From Musa acuminata AAA Group (Eukaryota; Streptophyta; Magnoliopsida; Zingiberales; Musaceae): DNA of 64,000 bases. The position numbers were made by a program, and so were the translations under genes. Location of the stretch: the NCBI RefSeq assembly GCF_036884655.1, contig NC_088339.1, positions 34,471,501 to 34,535,500 on the forward strand, in the 5' to 3' direction. This document shows, piece by piece, positions 1-12,958 of the stretch. Every line of letters starts with the position of its first letter. Position 1 is the stretch's first letter. Below the pieces are notes generated by a model. It was not told the DNA's origin, searched no databases, and saw only the letters and a program-made list of their open reading frames with translations.

Positions 1-1148
1 GCACCATTTCCTTCGTTCCTGCTCAGCATGGAATCATTATTATTTTTATTATGACGATGCTTGGAGCTTAACATTCGTCCTAGGCAAGATTTTTTATCAT
101 ATTAATATTTGCATTTGAGACGACTTCATTTAGCATCCTAGTGGCTTTGCATACACTAATTTGAACTTTTGTACATTGGTATATAAATACGCCATCCTCT
201 AAAAGTATGGGGAAAAGGGACACACGCTCTGGCCCTGGATAACTTAGATGCAATTGATTGCCATGTATGGAAGAGTAAATGGCATTCTCATCTTGAAGAC
301 AAAATAGGAATCGTTCTTTTTGTTAAATGTTGCTAGAGGTGCTGGTAATATCATCGTCTTAAAACTTTCTATCTTTTAGATAATTTCTTGAAATTGTATT
401 TTTCCTGGTAATTGATTTCACACGTCAGTCTTCCTCGTGTTCAATTGAAATACACTAACCATGGCTGAGGCCTGAGTTGTCGATCTACTGCTGTAATTGG
501 TGATGAACACTTAGCAAAAGTGGTCTTCAGGGAGAGAATATCCTTGAAAGTGAATAGAGATTTAACTAACTGAGAACTGGAATGATGAGCTAAGAACAGA
601 TCCATGGACGTGAATCCCCAGATCAACAGTAATGTAAACAAAGGTCTGAGGTGGAAGATATATGCTCCGGCCTGTACTTTATTCCATTGCATGCCCGACT
701 TGGTCTTACTCTTCCCAGCATTAAGATTCTGTTTCTGGTATATACTCGCATCGGAGAACAGAGCAGTTCCATGCTAGATCAGTCTTGAACTGGATCATAT
801 TGTTTTGATGGCGAATAGAAATTTGTAAGCCATATGATTTTGAGACTTGATGACCAGAGAGCATGATTACATTTCAAGTGGAATGGAGCTGATACAGGCC
901 AATAGGAATCGATTTGATTCGGTTCATCATCAATTCATACTAGGATGCTTAAGTTCTATTAAGGGTATATATATATTTGGTCCCCCTGAATCGATTCTAC
1001 TCGTCATCAAGAACAACAAAAAGAACATGGTTGGCATTCGAATTTGAGAACTCTAAGCAATTCACAGTAAAAAAAATGGATTGCACCAATCCAAAGTTAC
1101 TGACCCTCCTCAAGACAATTGGCTTCATCTCACTCAAGAATTTTTTGA

Positions 1149-1172
1149 ATATATATATATATATATATATAT
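1149..1172. repeat. (TA)12 microsatellite
   Basis: Twelve uninterrupted AT/TA units. The short ORFs crossing it (poly-Ile/Tyr) are products of the repeat. Confidence 0.9.
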
Positions 1173-2942
1173 GATTTTCAGAATATTTGACTGAATGTTC
1201 CAAAATTTTTGCAGAACATCCTATTTTTTGTAAATAATCATTTTGGCAATGATTTTCATCGAACCCATCATCACTTCCATCTTGCATAATTTTTACACCG
1301 TTTTTGTTATGCTCACTCACAACTCTCATACGAGGAAGGAGAAGATATAAGAGCTATTGTCGACTTTTGTCGGATCCCTCTTGCATGTGTAGAGATGATA
1401 ACATATCCAATGAGACTAGCAGGATTTTCAAAGGCAATGATGGCCCTCGTATCCTCTCTTCTCTCGTGCGAGAGCCACGGGTGAGCACAACAATAGCTAC
1501 ATGGGCGAGGCGACTAGGCGTAGGTTTAGGACAATGACGATGAGTGTTGCATATGGTTCTCATAATGTTTTCGTACTTGTACGAGGGTCATGAATAAGAT
1601 GTGTAGAGTTAGGATAGACAAAATCAATGATAATAACGAGACCGATGAAAATAAGGATAAAATGATCTTTTATCGTGTGTGTATATATATACCAGTCTAC
1701 ACCGCTGAAAATAAGGACAAAATCAATGGCTACACCGCTGTACCAGCCTAACCCGATTCGTCCGCCCGCGCACGTTAGCCGTTTTCTCTCTCCTCCTCTT
1801 TGTACCCTACAATTAGTGATGGGTTTTTGAATCTGATTGACGAGAGGGATCCGCGGGGTGGAGGTGTGAAACCCTGGCCTACAATTCTTGAGCCGGGGGG
1901 GAATCGCTGGTGGGAGATTGGAGATGTAGTGGGAGGGAGGGAGAATCTACCGAAGGAGTAAAGATTGGAAGGACGATGTCGTGGTTGTCGAGCCAGGAGA
2001 GGCACTCGAAACCGTATCTACGGCTCTACTCGTCCTTCGGTTGGCGCTTTCTCATCTGCCATGCCGATTTCCTCACTTTGTAAGCTTCAATCACTCTTTC
2101 CTTTTTTTCCCTCTTCAGATTTTGGTGAATTGTACGTACAGTAGACTATTCTTGTGGAAATCGCAATAAAATGGCAGGAAATTAAGATTAGAAATTTGCA
2201 AGTCCCAAATCGTAGTTGTTTGATGCTCGTGTAGTTTCTTACACGAGTGAAAGTAAAAGAAAAAAGGATATTTATATGGAAACTGTATTCATTGCGGGAA
2301 TTTGAATGAAAATAGAAAAAGGGGGAAATAACAGGAGCTTCTTCTTCTTTTCGGATTCTTTGCCAAAGAGCTACTGACAGAAACCAAAATGAAATTTTAA
2401 CTATTTATTTCCACTTTATACATGAAACAGCTGTCTGACCAAGTATTTAGCAAGAACATGCACTTGCTTAAACATATTTGATCTGTGACTTCATCTATCT
2501 TTTAAACTCTAATTGATATTAACTAACGTGAATGTCTGTGGTGTCATCCAGCAGTTAGCAACGGGATAAGGAAGAAGCACATGTCTTCATTAATGGTTTA
2601 AGGTGGTATTGATTGAGATATCAGCCTAAACTATATTGGTGTTGATAATCCATATTTTTAATTTTCATACTGTTATTTGTACATGTGGGCATCTCCAATA
2701 AATATATGGCTTCGTTGCATCTGAGTATCAGAAATTGTAGGATCAACTATATATCATCATCGATATCCTTTTCATTATTACTAGAGGTTTTGATATCTTT
2801 GTAACTTATTGACAAAATTGAGTGCCTTGTCCAGACTAAAACCCTTCAAGCTTTTCTTCCCCCATGAATGGTGATAAATGTTCATCAACAAGCACAGCAA
2901 TGCGAAAATATTGGTTGCAATGACTTTTGATGATAATCTAGC

Positions 2943-2989
2943 TATGAATTTAGAAGGCATGAGGAAAACTCATGCCTTCTAAATCCATA
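2943..2989. repeat. Near-perfect snap-back hairpin
   Basis: ATTTAGAAGGCATGAG (2948-2963) is followed by a five-base loop (GGAAA-type, 2964-2968) and then by its exact reverse complement (2969-2984). The pairing extends to 2943 and 2989 with one mismatch, giving about 20 paired bases. The stem is too short for a typical plant microRNA precursor. It may be a short foldback insertion or cruciform-forming site; function unknown. Confidence 0.8.
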
Positions 2990-4069
2990 ATAATTTGGAA
3001 TTTTTCAGGAATATGAAGCCAATCTTATAGAATGCCAAAAATAAATCCTAAAACTTTGAACAACTTGGAAAGAAGTTATTGATAGCTTAACAACAGAATC
3101 TGCATAAACAAAATCTGATTTCATTATCTTGAATCTTCATCATTTGCCATGTCTTCATAGGCCATATTTCATTATTCTATTGGTTTATTATATTTGCAAG
3201 CTTTAGTATATCATTCGATTGCTTTGTAATTTTATGTTACTAAGTCGTGATACATAATTATGAATATCCAGAAACTGTAAACTGCATAAAGTGCATGTAT
3301 GTTGATCTGACTTTGGTACCATATTGTATTTGGACCAGTACAGATCTACTACTGACAGCAAAGTGTCCTTTGATAACATTGCTCCTTATGGTTAGTTTGT
3401 AGTTAGTCTCCATCCCTTACATCGTGTCTTCGGAATACCTATTTAATTTCTCTAAGGAATATGTAGTGTCCTTTGTCAAGGTTTGTGCTATTTAACTTGT
3501 AATTTTGTCTTGCAGAGCTTTTCCATTTTGGTTCTGGTGCTGGCTTAGAGAATTAGTCACCGCAATCGGTCAGCATTTTCATAGATAAAGATTTGGCAGC
3601 CCTAACTTCTCCAATTTGAACTGCACATCTAGTAAGTGAATAAAATTTTCTCTTTTGAATCTATATGCTTTTGAATCTTATACAAGTTCTCCATCTTTGG
3701 TCAATTTGTTTTAAAGTAGCCAACTTCAACTTGCATAACTATGACCAGAAAACAGCCAACAAAACAGAAAAACTCGTGTTTTTGACAACAGGCTTTCTAT
3801 CTGTGGTCTCCATCCCCTGTGTAATAGACCGCATTCATGTTCATATACAATGTAGTAACTATTATGCAGATCAATTTGAGGAAAACGCAACACGAAATAG
3901 TATCATGCAGTCTTTTATGCTGTTATTTCGTGCCAACCTACGATGATATAGCCATCTGACATAAGGACACAGTTACATAACGATATGATTGCGTGCATAG
4001 GACGCAGTTACATATGATCGCCTGCATAGAACTCGTAGTGAATAGTTTTTTTTTCTTATTTTACAGCTA

Positions 4070-4345
4070 CTATGTAGTAATTTTCATGCCCATATCTTTT
4101 TGGGCAAAGATTATGAGGTTTTCAATCTCACCATCATCAATGTAGCCATTCCGATTTGTGTCAGCTTGTCGGAGTCCACGACCACTCTTCCAGGTTGTAA
4201 ACCATCCTCCTCTGCTGCGGATGGCCTCCCGAAGCTCAGCTTTGCTGATGCGTCCATCCTTGTTGGCGTCGAAACTCTTCAGCCATCTTTTGAAGTCCTC
4301 CATGGATATTTCTTCATTCATTGACTGAGACGGTGTGATAGGCAT
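4070..4345 (-). CDS. Small EF-hand calcium-binding protein (calmodulin-like)
   Basis: Intronless, 91 residues. Two canonical twelve-residue EF-hand loops are visible. The first is about residues 26-37, starting DANKDG and ending in Glu. The second is about residues 62-73, starting DTNRNG and ending in Glu. Acidic positions 1 and 12 and the central Gly are present in both, so both loops look able to bind calcium. A Gly-Gly-Trp-Phe linker lies between them. There is no signal peptide or membrane segment, so a soluble cytosolic/nuclear Ca2+ sensor is likely. The length suits the short two-EF-hand (polcalcin/CML-like) plant proteins. The start is supported by a TATA box about 60 bases upstream. 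The specific CML identity cannot be assigned. Confidence 0.85.
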   Translation of the reverse strand: MPITPSQSMNEEISMEDFKRWLKSFDANKDGRISKAELREAIRSRGGWFTTWKSGRGLRQADTNRNGYIDDGEIENLIIFAQKDMGMKITT

Positions 4346-4401
4346 GATAAATTTCTAATGTCTGCAAACTTGAGTGGAATGCAATGCTTGCAACTCCGAT
4401 C

Positions 4402-4410
4402 ATTTATATA
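4402..4410 (-). promoter_or_regulatory. TATA box of the EF-hand gene
   Basis: On the minus strand the sequence reads TATATAAAT, about 57-65 bases upstream of the ATG at 4345. That leaves a short leader of roughly 30 bases if transcription starts 25-30 bases downstream. It is the only good TATA match close to the gene. Confidence 0.6.
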
Positions 4411-6614
4411 GACCTCAGCAAGGTCTTTACAACGTGAGCAACATGGACTACTTGATGGGCACCTTTATTCCATGTTATCTAGGAGTGTTTCTTGAGATTC
4501 TCTTCAGAATGTTTCTGGTTTCAGTCAGATGTCCTTTGGTTGCTATTGAAGATTAACTTTGACAAAAGTGCCTCTGTATCATGATGACTCGATTTTTTCC
4601 CCCCCTTTATTCTGTGCAGTTCAAATAATTGAAGGAATCTTTTGTATGCCTTCCTTATTGGATATTTTTTTAGTGCCTTGATACCAAATAAAGATAATGT
4701 GATGTATGTAGCCTTGTGGGTCATCTTGGATTCTCGTAGGCTAATGGAGAATCTACAAGCTCAATTTCTGTTTGATTGGCTTGTGAAGAAAACTAGAAAA
4801 GCCTTAAAATCTGTTCTTTTTTATTTTAATCATTTTTTGGGGTCCCTTTCTACAATCTTTGCTTAGCCTTCGATTTCATAGCAGATGGAAATAAAACAGA
4901 GTGTTTTTTTTTAAATCACAATAGTTATGTGAAAATGTTGGTGTTGTAGATTTGAGTAATTAGAGATGTGTGTAACAGTCAACATCTTAGAGATGGAAAG
5001 TTCCTTAAATCCTTTGAAGTTAAAGTAGGAGAATGCAACCAAGGCTCCCACAACTTTAGTCACTCGAATCTTATCAACTCCTAACTCCTACAAGCTGAAT
5101 CTGATTCTGGATTGTGTTCATGGGCATATTAAAAGGGTAGCATAAACTTGAAAGCAGATCTCATAAGGAATATTAGTGCCACATTGTGATCCACATGGGA
5201 GAACATTTAGGACCAAGAGACACGACTTTGAATTCAATAGACCATATTGCAAACTAACAAGGCAACTTTGATGTGGGATCCTTACATACCATGACAGCTT
5301 CAGTGTATGCAAGTTCAGACCATTAATTTACCCCAAGAACTTGAAGACAATGATAAGAGGATTTATAAAATGTTTTATAAAGAGTTTGGGTATTTTATTT
5401 TATAATAATATATTTAACAGCTTAGTGGCAGAAGCTCATTCTTCTCTGTGACTGTCACTGGCCCAACCTTTTTGTCTTTTAAACTCTGCATGAGCTTGAG
5501 AATGTCTTTCCTCTCCTTATTTGTCCATAAACATGGTTTGACAGGTCATAAAAATTTAAAAGTTTTGGAATGTTGAACATCTACTCTAAGCTGATTAACC
5601 TGTGTATGTATTTCAATGAAGAATAAGAAGAGTTTACTCCTAAGCAAGATAAGATTTACAAGTTCAATGCATAATACATTCAATCGGTCACTCTTATGCC
5701 ACTATTGGGAGCAATCTGTAGGTAAAAACATTTGGTCTGCCTTGTTCTGTTCTAAACTATATATCGTTGTGCTAACAGGTTGGATATCTCATTGTAATCT
5801 TGCATTCTGGACTACTACGTCTGCCAAAATTGTTTTAGATGGAGCATGACATTAACAGGTTTCTAGAAAGCATATTGTGTCTCCTGCTTGCTATGTAGGT
5901 TAAGCAATTCTTGGAGATGAGAACAAAAGCTGAAGAGGGAGAGAGAGAGAGGCATCTCACTTTATACTTGCATGGGGACATTGATGGTCAGTTCCACCTA
6001 CACTCTATGCCCCCAGAAGATGGATGGTAGACCTACCAGAGGCATGTGTTTCATACATGGCAGACCAGGATTCATTCATACTCTCCCTCATTCTTCATAG
6101 TTACTTGAGAGTGATATCTTGAAGCTTGTCTCATCGTGATCTCTTAATGCATCTTCCTAGTTAATTTTTTGATCCTGGAAGCATAAAATGTCATTCTAAA
6201 TCGGAATTACTCTATGACATCTGATGGCAGGTGTAAGCAAATTTCTACGAGTAATGATACTGGTCAAACTTGAAGCTTGATGATGACAGTCACCAAAGTT
6301 GTACTCACCTTCTCTTCCTGTCTTACGATGGCTGCTATACTCTCGGAAGCAGTGGCAAATAAATGATCCAACCTTGCCGTGCAGGCCTGGTTAATTTTGT
6401 GACCGGTGAACAGAGACGAGGAAGTAACGCATCCTCGACTTTCCACCAGTGTTTCAAGCAAAGCATAATGAACATTATGGAGAACTGAGGGATGTATACT
6501 TTCTCCTCTGAGCTTTATCTGATACAAGCACATGATGTATATGAACTCTATCGAACTCTAATTATCCCCGAGAAGAGGGTGAGCAAGATCAACGGTAATG
6601 CCTGCTGATAATAG
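4411..6614. other. Intergenic stretch, no gene recognised
   Basis: AT-rich. The short ORFs on both strands have no recognisable domains. A short GA run lies near 5939-5952. The last ~300 bases adjoin the 3' end of the glucuronosyltransferase gene and may include its 3' UTR. Confidence 0.5.
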
Positions 6615-9600
6615 TTAAACCAAATTGCTCACTCCTTTTGTCACGTTCCTCCTGTCCGACGGTGTCTTCAACCTCCAGTGGCCATCCCCAAACTCTAACT
6701 CTGCCGCCTGCCGTCGTTCCTGCTCCAGCTGCTCCCTCCTCTTCTCAGAAAACACGCAGAACTTCCGCAGCCCCTCGTCCATCTCGTCATGCAGCTTCCA
6801 CCACGTCGCGTGCGCCGCATCGCTCGCGTAAACTCGCTGGTCTCCTATGTTCCAGTTGCAGTCGTACTCCCTGTAACACATCCATGGCTTGATGCCGAGG
6901 TAGTGGATGGAGTACAACTCCGGCGGGTCGGCGGCGAAGAGGTGGTTCTTCATGCTCGCCTCCGCCGTGGTGTTGGACCAGAAGTTCTTCAGAAAGTTCA
7001 CCCGCCTCGGCAGGCGGTGCCACCACACGAAGACTTCGTTGAGGAAGCCCTGGTCGCCGCCGTTGTACGAGACCACGTCCTCCCGGAGTGCCATCAGTGC
7101 GTTGAAGGTGCAGTTCGATGGCTCGATGACCATGACGCCGGAGTTGAAGATGACGCCGTCGTTGCCGGTGGCGGATATCTGAGGGAAGTGGAAGAGGAGG
7201 TCGAGGTTGCGGAGGACGAGGACGTCGGCGTCGATGAAGACGACCACGTGGTAATCGGTGAGCTGCCAGAGGCGGAGCTTGCTGTAGTTGTACTCGTTGT
7301 AGGTGCCCTTCCGAGCACGCGGGTTGCGGATGCGCTCGATCTGGCGGAGCGTCCACCCGGCGGCGACGAGTGCCTGCAGCTTGTCGTGGGGGATGGAGGT
7401 GTCGTGCAGCAGGACGAGGTCGCGGGTGGAGCCGGTTCTGGTGATGCTGCGGGCGAGGGCGATGGCGCCGCACACGTACATGTCGGAGGAGTGGAGAACG
7501 GTGGCGTAGGCCTCCCGACGGCGGGGGCTCGCCGGTCCGGCGAGCTTCGACGCATCGTAAACCACGTCCGTTCCTGGCAACAGTCGAGCAGAAACAAGTC
7601 AATGCCTATAACGGACGTTTCATGGTAGGTTTTGGATCTGCGCAACAGAGAGGAGGAGGAGAAAGCGGTCAATTTGACCAAGAAAGATGGAAAAGCATTA
7701 CATTCTTCACCAAAATTAATTCTAAAAACATAATTACAATAATTGTATTAAAGAAAACACACTTTTTGTGTGTTCAGAAAAGTAATAACTATCAATCGAT
7801 CTCACAGTTTTATGATTCTTCACATTTCTAAAACGCTAGCAGAAATGTTTTTCTTTTTCTTCCTTTTTGCCTTCGAGCAAACAGAGGTGACAACACTCGT
7901 CTGCTTTTTAAAAGGTTGAATTGTTTTCTCCAAGGAAAAGCATCGCGAAAGGCCAAAAGCCTGCCACCATCTCTCTCTCTCTCTCTCAAAAATCTGAGAA
8001 TCGACATCACGTGAGGTACTTGCTGTCTGTACATCACAGAAAGGAATGTGGCAAGCCAAAAAGATCTTCGAGTGAGATTAAAACTAGTCTGTCGAGATGA
8101 TGATAAGAGATGTCTTACTGATGAGGTGCAGCAAAACGTGGATTCTCCTCACCAACTAATCCCACCGATTGTGATGCCTACTTGTGGTCGGTAAAACGCG
8201 CGTCTACTCCTCGTGTTAATGTGAATCTTCAAGTTAAAGCAAGAAGAAGACCGCTTTGAGAGGAGAGGTTGCTTCTCCGACATGCCAAGGTTAAAAAAGA
8301 TGAGCTCCGAGTAAGTAGATCGGCATGTCGGGTGGGGGTGGCAAAGCCAAAGAAGACACATGAGGACGCTCACAGTAATTTGACTGACGCATTTCGTCCT
8401 TTTACTCTCAGATCTGCAAGTGAGGTTGAATCCAATATCAATGCCACCGACTGCAATCTCAGGTCCCACGCGTCCTTCCTTTCTCTTTGTTTTACGACCA
8501 CAACATCTTGCCAGCCTCATCTGGCTCGATACATCCAAGACAAAGCTACGAGCTGCCTCGATCTCTGATGGCTAACGTATGGATGGATGTCTTTCCCATT
8601 AGAAAACCTCTGTTTCCGCTCCACGGTTTCGTCAGACGAGTCCATCGGTTAAAACTGAGATAATGGCCATTTAAATCCCATCCTTTCTTTCTCATATGCC
8701 TATATATGTAATCATATTTCCTATTATGTGAAATTTTTGGTCGGAGAAGACAATTATCTCTCACGAGGTAAATTTGTGACTGATGAGAAGGGAGAGACAG
8801 AGAAGGAGGAGAAGAGATGAAGTGACGCGTACCTTTCTCCCACAGTGGCAAGGCCAGGTTGCAGGAGCCAACCGGCAGCGCCAGCTTCGCCTCCAACCTC
8901 CACGCCTCGGCCTCGTACATCCACCACTCGCCATCCCTCGCCACCAGATCGTCGCAGCGGAACAGCTCCATCATCGGCCGGCACGCGCTCCGGAGCGCCA
9001 CCCTCACCTCCCCCCGGGCGTTCCTTCTCCCCCGCCGCGCCGCCAGGTTGGCCACCACCAGATGGACCTGTAGCCGGAATACGTCGCGCGCTCGGCACGG
9101 AAGCTCGGCGACCACCGCATCCATCTCGCCGTACCGCGAGAGGTCGGGCAGCGGGATCTCGGGGCACGACGGACCCTCGTTGTCCTCCTCCTCGTCGATC
9201 CACTCCGGGAACAGGTCCTCCCACTTGAAGTTGTCGGAGACCGGCTCGAAGTCGACGGCCGTGGCCCTGCCGACGAGGCCCCACTCGAACACTTGCTCCT
9301 CTTCCATGTTCACCAACCCGATCTTGGTGCTGCCATGCAGCAGCGTCCTGAGGAAGCTGGGGACCGTCTCCATCGTCGTCCGGGTCTCTCTCCCAGTCTT
9401 TCTCCGAGACACTCCTTCCACCTGCAAGATTTAGCAGCTTCTTTCCCCTCAGAACTCATCTCCATTCCATGTGTGATCGGAGCAAGCGAGAAGAGAGCCT
9501 GCAACTAATCGAGGACCAGCACTCACCTTACCTTCTTCATGTGGCAGGCTCGTAAGGAACAGGAGACCATCTTGGTGGCGTTGTGGTCATAGAGGGCGAC

Positions 9601-9696
9601 GTAGGCGAAGACGAAGAAGCAGAGCAAGGCTACATTGATCTTGACGACGAGACCTTTTGATGCGATAGCCTTCATCATCCCGCCTCCCGAGCCCAT
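6615..9696 (-). CDS. GUX: GT8 xylan glucuronosyltransferase (GUX/PGSIP type)
   Basis: Predicted exons (minus strand): 9696-9532, 9421-8833 and 7573-6615. All junctions have GT/AG and the frame is continuous, giving 570 residues, close to the shorter GUX family members. It is a type II Golgi protein. A short cytosolic N-terminus (MGSGGGMMK) is followed by one membrane anchor at about residues 18-38, a stem region, and a GT8 catalytic domain in the last exon. Visible GT8 features are FIDADVLV (the metal-binding DxD, about 366-368), FNSGVMVIEPS (~394-404), GGDQGFLNE (~423-431) and HYLGIKPW (~475-482). By family knowledge such enzymes transfer glucuronic acid from UDP-GlcA onto xylan in the Golgi. 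A longer ORF upstream of the chosen ATG has no anchor-like sequence and precedes a TATA-like site, so the MGSGGG start is preferred. Which GUX paralogue it is cannot be decided. Confidence 0.9.
7971..7987. repeat. (CT)8 microsatellite in the GUX second intron
   Basis: Simple CT run inside the 8832-7574 intron of the glucuronosyltransferase gene. Confidence 0.9.
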
Positions 9697-9732
9697 GCTG
9701 TCAACAGTTTGTTGGCCGCTGGCCACCGCAGG

Positions 9733-9741
9733 AGTATATAT
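9733..9741 (-). promoter_or_regulatory. TATA-like box of the GUX gene
   Basis: The minus strand reads CATATATAC about 40 bases upstream of the chosen ATG at 9696. A start 25-30 bases downstream would leave a leader of only about 10 bases. Either the leader is unusually short or the true start site lies elsewhere. Confidence 0.4.
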
Positions 9742-10122
9742 GAAGGCCCATGCTCCTTGGGTGTGGTTGGATGCGGGAAGAAAGGGTGATGATCGCTGAC
9801 GCAGGGGAATTAAAGATAGGGTGAGGGAGGGTTGATGAGGGAAGGCCCCATGCGTAGGGTAGTCAAAAACATAAAAAGGGCGAAGCATAAGAAAGCTTCT
9901 TTCTCTTACCAAAGAAGATGGCAAGGAAGTTTCCTTGCCGCTGCGGTTGGTACGTCTTGCGCCAAGCGATCAAGGCTTTCGTATCTGAAATAAATGGTTC
10001 AACTACATGCAATAAAATGGCAAATCTATAACCCCGCCGTTGGCAATCCCATCATCGTGCTTTGTGTTTAATGTATGTCATAATCTATAGATATTACAAA
10101 TATGAACTTCACACTGTTCAAC

Positions 10123-10193
<71 letters not shown>

Positions 10194-12958
10194 AAAATCT
10201 CAGTCAATCTTTGAGTCTTGTAAACAAATTTCATAAAGAATTGACCAAGGAAGATTAGATGATAGGAACATTTGTCATTTGTCTTTAAGCACTTCCATAG
10301 AAGAAATAGTTATCTTCTTTCTCAAGGTTTCCACTGTCATCATCACATTTCTAAACCTCGACATGCATAATGTGTGTTCCATAAGAAATAGTTATCTTCT
10401 TATAAATCTACCATCTTTTGCTAATCTAGACTGCAATTGCAATGCCAAGTCTCGGCCTCGAGCACTTGTTATGAAGCCATTTCTGTCAGTTCACAAAATA
10501 ATATCCAAAGCAACCACTCTTTGTCATCCAATCCAAACCCAATATTGGATTTGCCTAAGATGTGCTCAGAGCCATTTCAAAGCTGAGTTCTTTTCTCTTT
10601 TTTTTGGGTGACCAATATCAGATTGCAGAGCCCTTCTTTCTTCCGAGAAAAGATTACTGAGATCTCTCTCGCTCACAGTTGTTAGAACAATGTTATCATG
10701 GCTATAACTGTGATAGGTAGTAGATATCGATCGTATTAGTTCTGCTACTTAATCTCTCATATTTTTGACTGTGGCAATCCATGCTTCTCAAGTCATTTGT
10801 ATGTTCTTGTGTTTAGAAGAACCACTACTACAACAAGTAAAATCTTTGGAGTCACCATCTCATCGGAATATATGTGAAGAACTAAACATGCATGTGGATC
10901 CTGTCACAAGTGTGTGTCTCTGTCGAACTGACCGATGAAGAACAACAAATTAACTCCCCCTTTAAAGAGTGGTTCCATCCATTTCGGAATGCTGATCCTC
11001 CATCGTTCGAAAGCTACTCAACACCTCGAGAGGAGAGAAGCCAAAGTTTGGCTGTTCGATGCCATCCGACTCTTCTCACTCGATGTCAATTCAAACAAGA
11101 GGTCTGCCATATGATTGACGTTTCGAACGATGGACACCGACAAAAGTGTTTTTGTTATTCCTAACTTACATATCATCGAAGCAATCCTAGCTTTAATTAT
11201 CATGATCGCTTAGGCATTGTCATCATAATCTTCCTCGACCAAAAGGCAAGTTTTCTTCTTCTTTTTGGGTGAAAGATAGATAGATAAAAAAAAAAATTGC
11301 AAGATTTGATCCATTAATCTTGGTGAGGAGTGACATCAAATTGATGAAGCACTTGACCTTTGAGGAAGTGAGAGTGATGGTTGGTTTGCTATCATTTCTT
11401 GTCCCCGTCAAAGTTGCCTTTCTTTTCCCAACATGATATTTGTTCTTCTGTGGACATGACTACGAACTATAGTAGAGATTGTAAGGTGACACGAAGTCAT
11501 AAAGTTCCCCTTGCCCAGTAGCCATGACAGTCATAGATTCATCATATGCAGCAGTTTTAATTTTGATGAAACTGAGTGAGAGGAACACATTCCAAAATGA
11601 TTTGCATGAAGGTGCAAAAAAAAAAAAAAAAACCTTTTTGTCTTCCAATTTTCTATTTACGAGAAGACAAATCAGAAGTTTCTGCACATTCTGGTCCTTG
11701 TGCTCTTGATCGGGAACAGTGAGTTTGAACGCTCGGAGTGTTCTTCTTCTACAGCATCTTCGAGTGTTGCAGCAAATTTTGGTCAATCAGCTGATTAATT
11801 CTGTCAGTGTGGGTAGCTTGCAGAAGTGAATGCATTCCAATATGGACATCAATCTGGCTTTAATTGCTGCTGCAACAGCCAACCACCCATGTCCTTGGAA
11901 GCTGCATGCGATCTATTGTGCTCATGGTTGCCTTTGCTGGCTCTGCCTCTTCCATGGACTTGTCATGCAATCTCGCAATAGACTTTTGCTTCATCTGCTC
12001 CATGAGCTGCCTGTTGCAACAAATTGGATAGTTCTATTCACTCCAATTACTTCTAGTTCGTGTTTGGTCCCTACCGAGCTCAGATTCATGCGGAGAAACC
12101 CTCGGTGTAATCAACCTCATCCTTGGCTTTCTCAATGCTGGCTTTCCCTCCTCGAACTCCTTTCCGGAGGAAGCTAATAATGCTCCCGTGGAACTCACGG
12201 TTTTCTCTGTTTCCGCAGCATCATCTGATAGTTTATCCTCACTATCATGAATGAGAGACTTAGAGAGCCTATACTACTACTAAGAAGAGCAGTCAAAAGA
12301 AAAAGAAAAAGGAACATTCTTCTTTCTCTATAGTTACCAAGATACCATGCATGAAAGAGAATAAAAACACAAGAAACCAGAAGAAGCTCTTCAAAAGATC
12401 CATCTTACCTATGCAACAAGTTAAAGCTGAAGATTTTTCACCAACCAAATCAACATACAAAAGATAGAAACAGGAACTTGGTTCACATACAAACTTCAGT
12501 TGCCACTCCTTTCAAGCTATGTACATGCCATTCACTCTGTGCTGACATCAAGTGTCAGAAATCAGAACCAATATTACGTTCTTGAAAATTGTCAGTAACC
12601 TTTTGATTTCGCATCACCTCTCCTCGAGAAATGATCTCAAAAACCAGGAAACATGCTTAACCTTGTGTACCACGATGCATCTCGAGCTTCGGTTGACATT
12701 GCCAAAATTCAACTGTTGATCTCCTGATTTTTACACGGTGAAGCCTCGGTTTTTCAGTGGTCACAATGCCTGTAATTGCTTCAGATATTTTTGGCACCAG
12801 ATCCTGAATTTGTTGGATGTCGACAAGCTTGGTTCTCGTCAGAGCTTGTCGTAAGAAGTGCTTTTCTACAAGGAATAACCTGAGAAACAACCAAAATGTA
12901 GACATCAGCTAGAAATCACCAACAAGGATAATACTTTGTTTCAACTTAGATATCTATG
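9742..12958. other. Intergenic stretch with GA repeat and no supported gene
   Basis: Contains a long GA microsatellite (10125-10190) and a 14-bp inverted repeat (10999-11012 with 11121-11134). Several short minus-strand ORFs lie between 11460 and 12180. One of them, around 11860-12030, contains a Lys/Glu-rich peptide with SMEEAEPAKATMST, but it is preceded by an in-frame stop and is not recognised. The last few hundred bases before 12959 probably include the 3' UTR of the COR27/28-like gene. Confidence 0.45.
10125..10190. repeat. Long (GA)n microsatellite
   Basis: About 33 GA units with a single C interruption near 10156. It lies in intergenic DNA upstream of the GUX gene. Confidence 0.95.

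Larger units (their letters stand above)
1..4069. other. Intergenic stretch, no convincing gene
   Basis: No recognisable protein is encoded here on either strand. The one point that could be a first coding exon is a plus-strand ATG at 1975 in a GC-richer patch. It stays open for 35 codons (beginning MSWLSSQERHSKPYL) up to a GTAAGC donor-like site near 2080, but no convincing continuation follows and I do not recognise the peptide. A (TA)12 run lies at 1149-1172 and a strong hairpin at 2943-2989. The remainder is AT-rich DNA. Confidence 0.5.

Noticed and set aside
6787..7681. Long ORFs on both strands across the GUX last exon (279 aa plus strand, 271 aa and 195 aa minus strand)
   Set aside because: They are shadow frames of a GC-rich exon with low-complexity Arg/Pro/Ser composition; only the 321-codon frame carries GT8 motifs.
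8754..9434. Several 96-191 aa ORFs opposite or out of frame with GUX exon 2
   Set aside because: GC-rich shadows; the real frame joins cleanly to its neighbours through GT/AG sites.
11460..12180. Possible short minus-strand gene with SMEEAEPAKATMST peptide
   Set aside because: An in-frame stop lies just upstream, no start-to-stop exon model holds together, and I recognise no family.
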